Shown here: positions 57,042 through 64,000 of the stretch, one piece after another
How positions within the stretch are numbered: the stretch's first letter is position 1
Layout of the letters: every line of letters begins with the position of its first letter
Assembly (NCBI GenBank): GCA_014529385.2
Contig: CM043944.1
Location: 176,362,740-176,426,739 of the forward strand
DNA from: Adiantum capillus-veneris
Lineage: Eukaryota > Streptophyta > Polypodiopsida > Polypodiales > Pteridaceae
Direction: 5' to 3'
Length of the DNA: 64,000 nucleotides
Notes under the pieces: model-generated
Told to the model about the DNA's origin: nothing
Databases searched by the model: none
The model's input: the letters and a program-made list of their open reading frames with translations, nothing else
Translations under genes and position numbers: made by a program

Positions 57042-59144
57042 ATGGAGAGCCAACGCCAAATGTCTGGATATCCTCTTTTCTTTGGAGAGCCTGGAGAGGA
57101 TGCAGAATTATTTTTAGCAAATTTCAAGATGTCTTGCCGTATCAAGAGGATAGTAACCGATCAAGAACGTGTAGAAATGTTTGAGGTGGTCCTTAGGAAA
57201 GATGCTAGTACTTGGTTTGACTCTTTGCCTGAGGAAGTTAAGGGGAATTACACAGAAGTTTTGAATCGTTTTAAGAGATACTTCTTTGATCCCCAAAACA
57301 CTCAAAAACTATGGCAAGACATTGTTTCTCATAAGCAAAAAGACTTAGATGACTACTACTTGTACAAGCAAGAGTTTCTACGTCTTTGGGCTCTATGGAT
57401 ACGAAATGTTGCTAACCCTGGTGATGGTGCAGAATTTTTAAAGAAGGAGAGGTTCATAGCCGGACTCTTTCCTGACCTTAAGGTAAAAGTTGAGGCGGGT
57501 GCACCTGCTACTTTTGATGCAGCTGAAACTAGGGCTGCTGAGAAGTATAGGAAACTCAAGTGCTTAAGGGGAGAGGTTCCAATAGAAGGTCTTAGACCCA
57601 AAGGTAAGTCACAGGCATCAACATCGAGGGAGCTTCCTGAGGTAACAGCGGAAGTAATTGAGAAGTTAAACGAATCTTTAAGCAGCCTGTCAATTCACCT
57701 TGCACAAGCTATAGGTCCAAAGGGACAAGCAAAGAAGTCTGAAGAGCGAGATCCACGACCTAGGAGAGTCTTGCAATGTTGGAATTGCGGAGAGTCTGGA
57801 CATGGGATGTATAATTGTCCTTGGCCCCGTGGGGAGCCAGGGAGGCCTAACTTGAATTACCCAGTGATGAATGCAATTGAAGGAACTGGTCAACAACCAA
57901 GGCTTCTACAAAGGCCAAATGGACCAAGACCACCTCCACAAGGGGTAGAAGGAGTTCCACCTTTGCCAGATCCAAATGTGCATGTGGTAGAGGTGACAAA
58001 TTCAAATGAGGTTGACATGGAAGCCAATGGAATTAAGCGTGGCCGAGGAGAAGGTAAAGAGAAAGAAGGAGTCACATCACAGAGTGACCATAGACAAGGC
58101 AAGAAGGCAAAGGAAACCAAGGAAACCAAGAGGACTCGACGTCGTATCAACCTCCAAGACTTCCCTCTTGGACATGGTATGGCTCCGTACAACTTGTTGG
58201 AAGACATGAGAGGTAAGGGTCCTGATATTTCATGGCCTCAATTTCTTGCATTATGTCCACAAGTTAGGAGGGATTTAACAAGGGCAGTTAGCACTAGGAG
58301 AAAGGTAAAAGAGAGTGTGCCTGTTGTAAAAATTGCACAAGCTGAAATGAATGAGAACATTACACCGGTGCTAGACTGTTACATCAAAGGGAGATTGATT
58401 AGGAAAGGTCTAGTGGATGGGGGTACACAAATTTGCATCATGACAGAGGGACTCATGCAAAAACTAGGCATGCACATCCATGAGACACCTGAAATTAGGG
58501 TCAAGATGGCAAACAATAGCAAGGCTAGGTGCGTAGGCATTTGTAAAAATGTTTTTGTGGAGGCCTTTGGCATTAAGAAGGCAGTGGATTTCTATGTCAT
58601 GTCTACCAAGGGAAATGGTTACCCATTTATCCTAGGAAGACCATGGCTAATGAAAATGCGAGCTTTGCAGGATTGGGAGAGTGGAAAGCTAATTTGCAGG
58701 AATGACAATCACAAGAAGGTTGTCTTTGACAGGAAGGAGCAACGCCAAGAGGAGCTCCATGAAGAATCATCTCAAAGTGAGACGGAAGAAGGTTGGACCG
58801 ATAGCACTTCAGAAGAAGAAAGTAGCGGCAGCATTACTGAAGAGGAGTCTTCCATCGAAGTCATGGGGGTAAGGTTTAAGCCAAGCAACCAAGAGACCTC
58901 TTGTCAAGGCTTGGAGGAGGTAGGTCCTCAAGAGAACGAAGGTGATCAAGATGAAGGGATGCTGGAAGGTATGCTATCAACAACACTTACAAAGGATGAA
59001 AGAGAGGAGTTCAAATGTGTGCTAAGGAAGTTTCCTAGGCTTTTTGCTAAAGACTACACCGATGTGCGTGGAATAGATGCTGTTCAACACAAAATTGAGT
59101 TGAAGCCAAAGGCCACACCTAAGGCTCAGAGCTACGAAGGCTAG
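57042..59144 (+). CDS. Gag-protease polyprotein of family A, 700 aa
   Basis: The ATG at 57042 starts MESQRQMSGYP. Residues about 1-170 are a Ty3-type capsid (FEVVLRKDASTWFDSLPEE, FKRYFFDPQNTQKLWQDI). A CCHC zinc knuckle (CWNCGESGHGMYNC, residues 246-259) binds RNA for packaging. A basic/Pro-rich linker follows, then the aspartic protease near residues 440-560 with LVDGGTQICIM (Asp459). The usual DSG/DTG is DGG here and in the 48-kb copy; DGG also occurs in other Tat-type proteases, so it is probably not a defect. The frame closes at TAG 59142-59144, just before RT, which continues in another frame. No stop interrupts the 700 codons. Confidence 0.9.
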   Translation: MESQRQMSGYPLFFGEPGEDAELFLANFKMSCRIKRIVTDQERVEMFEVVLRKDASTWFDSLPEEVKGNYTEVLNRFKRYFFDPQNTQKLWQDIVSHKQKDLDDYYLYKQEFLRLWALWIRNVANPGDGAEFLKKERFIAGLFPDLKVKVEAGAPATFDAAETRAAEKYRKLKCLRGEVPIEGLRPKGKSQASTSRELPEVTAEVIEKLNESLSSLSIHLAQAIGPKGQAKKSEERDPRPRRVLQCWNCGESGHGMYNCPWPRGEPGRPNLNYPVMNAIEGTGQQPRLLQRPNGPRPPPQGVEGVPPLPDPNVHVVEVTNSNEVDMEANGIKRGRGEGKEKEGVTSQSDHRQGKKAKETKETKRTRRRINLQDFPLGHGMAPYNLLEDMRGKGPDISWPQFLALCPQVRRDLTRAVSTRRKVKESVPVVKIAQAEMNENITPVLDCYIKGRLIRKGLVDGGTQICIMTEGLMQKLGMHIHETPEIRVKMANNSKARCVGICKNVFVEAFGIKKAVDFYVMSTKGNGYPFILGRPWLMKMRALQDWESGKLICRNDNHKKVVFDRKEQRQEELHEESSQSETEEGWTDSTSEEESSGSITEEESSIEVMGVRFKPSNQETSCQGLEEVGPQENEGDQDEGMLEGMLSTTLTKDEREEFKCVLRKFPRLFAKDYTDVRGIDAVQHKIELKPKATPKAQSYEG

Positions 59145-62100
59145 GAGTCATCAAGGAGCAGGCTTTACTCAAGGAGGTAAGAAAGCTTCTAGCAGCAGGG
59201 TTCATTTATCCAGTGGAGAATTCAGAGTGGGTCTCTCCTGTTGTTGTCACTCCTAAGAAGAACAGCAAGTGGAGGGTGTGTGTGGATTACCGTCCCCTCA
59301 ATGAGGCAACAAAGAGAGATCACTTTCCCCTCCCATTCTAGGATGAGATACTAAATGAGGTACCTGGTCATGAGAAGTACACTGTGTGCGATGGTTACTC
59401 AGGTTACTTTCAAATAGGGATTGCACTGGAGGATCAATTGAAAACAACCTTTATCACTCCTTGGGGTTGTTATGCTTTTAGAGTCATGCCATTTGGTCTG
59501 ACAAATGCTCCTGCAACATTCCAACGTTTCATGAATATGGTGTTTCAAGCATTCTTTGGAAAGTCAATTAGGGTGTTCATTGATGATTTCTGTATTTATA
59601 GCTCAAAATCATTGCATCTACAAAGGGTAGAAGAAGGTTTAAGGAAGCTCTACGACATGGGAGGTCAACTCAACCCCGAAAATTGCCATATAGGTGAGGA
59701 TGAAGTAATCTTGCTTGGTCATAAAGTTTCTTACAAAGGCATTGAAGTGGATCCTTCGAAGGCAAAGGCTCTTATTGAGCTACCATCACCCAAGAGTCTT
59801 AAGGAGGTCATCTCATTCATTCAAAAGGTGAAGTATATGTCACGCTTCATTCACTTAGCCTCGGAGTTACTTCACCCTTTGCAAAAGTTGACACAACAAG
59901 TAGAATTTGCATGGTCTGATGAGCTTGAAGAGTACTTTTGTAACATTAAAGTCATTTTGTCAGAGCTACCAACACTCATGCCTCCTTGCTGGGAGTACAC
60001 ATTCTTTGTTAGCTCTAGTGCTGGGAAAGAAACAATTGGTGCTGTGTTGCTACAACAAGATCCCCACAGTACAAGGATGCGTCCCATCTACTTTGCTAGT
60101 AGGGTCATGAATGCTTTGGAGAGAGACTACACAGAAGCAGAACTCATGATGATTTCTCTCATGTTTGCGGTGAGAAAGTTTAGATCCTACCTGCTACCAA
60201 AACCTTTTGTAATTCTCACTGCAGAAAATTTGTTCCCTTGGGTTTCATCTCAAATGAATCTTAGTACTAGGATCTCAAAGTGGATTATGGAGTTGCAAGA
60301 GTTTCAATACTCTTTCAAGGTAGAAGATAGTGTGCGTGCACAATTGGCAGGGATTCTCACTTATAGGGTGCACGAAAAGGAGATTAAGGTGCCTGAAGTA
60401 AAGACCCTACCATTGCCACCACCAAAAAGTATTCCTAATGCTTTTACTTTGTTCTTTGATGGAGCTTTTCGTCGAGCCACAGGAAAAGCAGGGGGAGGGC
60501 TAGTGTTGCTCAACCCAAGTGGAGAGGTGGTCATGAAAGAGAAGTTCAATCTACCAAGTTCAGCTAGCAACAATGAAGCAGAATATGACACTCTACTTCA
60601 TGGTCTGAAGATGTGCATTGGACAAGGGATACAACGCCTCATGGTAAGGGGAGATGCACTTCTCATTGTTAAACAGATTGTAGGCATTTGGGCATGCAAG
60701 AATGAGAGCTTACGGACACAAGTTCATGCCATTCGTAGATTGTTTAATCAATTTGAAGAAGTGCAACTATATCATATTCCTAGGAAACAGAATGAAGATG
60801 CTGATTTACTTGCACAACAAGCCGTTGCATGTGTAAAGAAAGAAGTGCAGGTCATCATGGTGGCGGCTGCTGTGAAGCAACCGAGGTACCAGGGATTGGA
60901 GTCATTGGCTCTCATCATTGGCTACATTTTGGAGGGTGAGTTTCCACCAGACTTCACAAAAGCTCAGAAGAGGAGACTCATGAAGAAGGCAAGCGTATAT
61001 CTCTTCCTAGAAGGCTCCCTCTATCAAAGAGGGAAGGATCAAGTGTGCAGACGAGTACCAACTATCAAGGAAATTCTAGCCATTCTAAAAGGTTTGCATG
61101 AAGAGGCATGTGGTGGTCATTTTGCCCAAGAATTAACTGTGAAGAAGATTTTGCTTTCGGGGTATGTTTGGCCAAGTTTGCATGTGGATGTTCAACATTG
61201 GTGTAAAAGCTGTCACACTTGTCAGATAAATGGAAATAGAAGGTTGGTGCATGGCCCGAGGCAAATAGTGCTTGCAAATGGACCCTTTGAAAAGTGGGGC
61301 ATTCATGCTATGGGTCCTCTGCCTAGGACAAAAAATGGTAAACTCTACATTCTAGTGGCTGTAGACTATATGACTAGGTGGGTGGAAGCACAAAGTGTGG
61401 CAAAGGTAAATGAGAAGACAGTGAGCAAATTCGTCTACACTCACATTTGTTGTAGATTTGGCACACCTTTGGAGATTGTTTTTGATAATGGTCCAGGGTT
61501 TAGAAAAGGATTGCTCACAGAAGTTTGTGAAGAGCTTCACATTCTACATCATCATAGCACACCATACTACCCACAGTCAAATGGTTTGGTGGAGAAGGCT
61601 AATGGTGTCATTGCAGGAATCATTAGAAAGATGGTGCAAAACAAGACAAAATCATGGGATGACTTCTTGGATGGTGCCTTGTGGGCATATCGAACCACAT
61701 ATAGGGAAGCCACGGAGTTCACACCATTTCACTTGGTCTATGGTCAAGAGGCTTTGCAGCCTATCGAGCTCAACATTCCAACAATGCGACTTCATGGCAA
61801 AGGAGCACAAGATGATCAAGAGGTATGGATGGATCGACTTCTTACGTTAGTGGAGCTTGAGTGGAAAAGAGAAGCAGCATATGAGTGCTACAAGAGGAAA
61901 GCCACACAAGCGAAAAAAACGCACGACAAGAAACTGAAGGACAAAGGCATCAAGGAAGGAGAGCTTGTGCTAAGGTATGACAATCGACTTGACAACCGTT
62001 TTGATGCCAAGTTTGAAACAAGATGGCAAGGGCCATACATAGTCAAGAAGGCTTTCAATTCAAGTTACTATTAGCTTATGGACTTGAATGGTAAAGAGCA

Positions 62101-62212
62101 CTCCAGGAAAGTAAACGGGTATCGCTTGAAGCCCTATTTGAGTCGCCTTCTACCAAAGGATCTACCAAAGATCTGTCCAAGGCCGCTGTCTTATGTAAGT
62201 ATTGTTACATGA
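59145..62212 (+). pseudogene. Pol of family A: RT, dual RNase H, integrase
   Basis: The RT frame starts near 59146 (GVIKEQALLKEV, WRVCVDYRPLNEATKRDHFP) and meets TAG at 59339-59341. From 59384 it is open to TAG 62072-62074, and the same frame continues to TGA 62210-62212. Residues from 59384: RT with FIDD (Asp67/68); a first RNase H near 205-285 that has FFVSSS and TAEN where catalytic Asp residues are expected; a second, archaeal-type RNase H with FFDGA (Asp359), NNEAEY, RGDALL and NEDADL intact; integrase with an HHCC-like finger (CKSCHTC), GIHAMGP (His641 where Asp is expected), FDNGPGF (Asp701) and GLVEKAN (Glu737, 35 residues on). Two stops and the His make this copy's pol defective, although most of the protein is well preserved. 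Confidence 0.9.
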
Positions 62213-62307
62213 AGCATGAGTGTAACTCCAGCCAAAATTCTGAGGGGCCAAACAATGAAGATCTCGTCAAGGACTCTAAAGCACTCTCTTTGGAAAAGAT
62301 GCTCTAT

Positions 62308-62347
62308 GATGGTACATGAATATACCATCATCCAGGGGGATGGCTAA
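62308..62347 (+). other. 3' hairpin and polypurine tract of family A
   Basis: GATGGTA and TACCATC (62308-62330) form a perfect 7-bp hairpin. CCAGGGGGATGG follows at 62332-62343, four bases before the 3' LTR, as the plus-strand primer site. Confidence 0.65.
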
Positions 62348-64000
62348 TGATAGCCGTTTTTTCGGCTCTTTGTAATTGCCACAGTGAGTTACCTCACCCT
62401 ACCAAAATCACCCAAACACTGTGGCTATCCCTACCATTTCACTGTACATAGGCGTGCGTGAGTCACGGGACTTTTCCCATATCTTCTTAAAAACCCTCAG
62501 CTAGCTAGTCACTGGGCTAGGTGAGCCAAAAAAAATAAAAAAAATAAAAAAATAAAAGTATATTATGGCCTCTTTGTGTGTAAATATTTCATTGTATATA
62601 TGGCCTAAATATAGGGATTTTTTATAATTATTTTGGTATTTTATTTAAATATTTCTACTTAGGTGTGTGTTTTATTAAACCTATGTACACCTTCTTTCAT
62701 CCTCTTACACCATAATTATATATTTTTTGCCAATATGTACATACTCTAACCTCATATTTTTCCTTTATACAAATCACTCCCACATTTTCACCCTCACCCT
62801 TGTGAAAACAAAAAATTGATTTCTACTCATTGGTTACTTTTATTATATTATTTACTTGCATACCTTTTCCTCTTTCACCCAAAATAATTCAAGGAGGGAC
62901 CATATCATATGATTCCAATATCTTTCCATATCCATAACTCCTCCATATTTTTATTATTATTTTTACTCATTATTCTAACACCATGTGCTCATTGAGCTAA
63001 AGTCCATGAATAGTCCATACACTAGTCCCACCATGTATATATTTCTTATTTCACCAATAATCCTCCTCCATGCATGGGTCAAGGGCAACTTGAATGCTTT
63101 GTATTATAATATGACAAAGGAGGGGCTCACTCTTGGATGCATTGTACAAATTCAACAAAAGAGGGGGCCACTAAAAGACTTTTGCAGGCATAAAAAACAA
63201 GCTTTTTGGTGAGAATTTTGACACCTATCTCCACTCTGAATTTGGAGCGGTGGTCAAAAGAGAAAATGTAGCCCACGCTCTAAATAATCACCCCAAATTT
63301 TTTCATGATTTTTGGAGCTACCAGCTGTGAGCTATGATTTTTTTAGTGGACCCCAATTTTCCCATGCTATGCAACCACACTCTCTCTTCCACTTTATCAT
63401 TTTCCTCTTTCACACACACTTCTCCACTCATCATCCCCATCTCTCTCACCACTCCTCTCTGCACACTACTCACCTTCTCCTCAACCTTGAAGAATAAGAG
63501 AAACCATGGTGAACTCATACCTCCCACACACAATTCCATTCCAAAATTGACCACCTAGTCTCATTTTTCCTCCTCCAAATTACCCATATCTATCAAAAAA
63601 CCACAAAATTCAGCCTCTTCTCTTAAAAGACAGCATCATGGTGGTTGATTACTTAGCTTCAATTACCTTGTCTCTCAAGGAAGGTCAAGAGTGGAGAAAA
63701 AATGTACCGTCAAAGCTAGTGGACCGTCAACAAGCGTCAAAATTGGCCCTACTCAAGACACTTGGAGCATCAACCTTGTAAGAAATCCACCTTTTCTTAC
63801 CTCTTAAGAGTTTTTCTTCCTTATTTGTATCCTACATGGATACTCCCATTGTAAATATTCAGTTCCATTTGTAAATTAATACTAACTCTACTAACACTAA
63901 CCCACTATGAAAAGTCCTATCACCTCCATTTCTCTCCTCTCTCTTTCCCCACCAACTTATTGATAATTCCAAGCAAAAGAAATTAGATAAATTGCTGAAA
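62348..64000 (+). repeat. 3' LTR of family A, cut by window end
   Basis: Matches 52719-54371 base for base with about 8 substitutions and no net length change. By comparison about 1 kb more should lie beyond the window. Its small ORFs (62985-63212, 63334-63558 and others) are copies of those in the 5' LTR and have no recognisable domain; I treat them as chance frames. Confidence 0.95.

Larger units (their letters stand above)
52719..64000 (+). mobile_element. Young Tat-like Ty3 retrotransposon (family A)
   Basis: Contains, in order, 5' LTR, primer-binding site, two duplicated sets of small ORFs, gag-protease, pol (RT, two RNase H domains, integrase), polypurine tract and the first 1653 bases of the 3' LTR. 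The second, archaeal-type RNase H between RT-RNase H and integrase is the known hallmark of the Tat lineage. The left flank is GACAG, but the right flank is outside the window. It is inserted into the leader of family B. Compared over 1653 bases the LTRs differ at about 8 sites and have no net indel, so the insertion is recent. Even so, the coding region has a stop in RT, a stop near the C-terminus and an integrase catalytic change, so it likely moved with help from other copies. Confidence 0.9.

Noticed and set aside
58410-58430. Dead protease because DGG replaces DSG/DTG
   Set aside because: The same DGG occurs in the second copy and is known in other Tat-type proteases, so it is likely normal for the lineage.
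62985-63558. Genes inside the family A LTR (75, 61, 74 and 78 codons)
   Set aside because: They recur identically in the 5' LTR at 53356-53929 because the LTRs are copies; no motif and overlapping opposite-strand frames.

Overview
The window looks like repeat-rich nuclear DNA of a land plant. The evidence is two long PLS-type pentatricopeptide repeat (PPR) genes, one with remains of a DYW deaminase domain. There are also Ty3 retroelements with two RNase H domains (the Tat hallmark), chromovirus and copia remnants, a hAT-type transposase relic, and very many long dinucleotide arrays. A fern or other non-seed plant is my best guess, but nothing here proves it. Only one intact host gene is clear: the PPR gene at 37527-40265 (+).

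Layout. 1-5375: 3' part of a minus-strand, non-autonomous LTR element (family B). 6398-8314: a collapsed copia element. 9420-10992: a solo LTR, with a second copy at 32626-34259. 13780-14123: a tandem duplication. 16205-16860 and 19890-20580: inverted copies of a gag-like repeat. 17922-18870: two tRNA-derived short elements. 21660-22456: a promoter-like block followed by eight successive hairpins, six sharing one loop sequence. 22793-24600: a tandem repeat, then a decayed protein-kinase-like gene. 24725-30193: a very decayed chromovirus with short LTRs. 30688-31635: a RING-type pseudogene. 31830-35675: a hAT/DUF659 transposase pseudogene (-), split by the second solo LTR. 37049-37392: a MITE-like element. 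37527-40265: the PPR gene. 41662-43953: a broken PPR-DYW gene (-). 44490-45255: duplications and long microsatellites. 47150-47820: an RPA1-like fragment. 47821-52718: a mosaic of chromovirus 3' end, Tat gag-pol fragment, and family B LTR plus leader. 52719-64000: a young Tat-like element (family A), nearly complete, whose 3' LTR runs off the window.

The family A element is the most complete system. After its LTR and primer-binding site it carries two tandemly duplicated families of extra small ORFs upstream of gag, then gag-protease, then pol in a shifted frame. Its first RNase H has lost catalytic residues while the second keeps them. Its integrase has lost one catalytic Asp, and its RT and C-terminal parts each carry a stop, so this copy is not autonomous. 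Its two LTRs differ at about 8 of 1653 compared sites, so it is recent.

The two observations I consider most likely to be undescribed are the hairpin array at 21847-22456 (different, compensated stems around a constant loop) and the paired pre-gag ORFs at 55455-56992.
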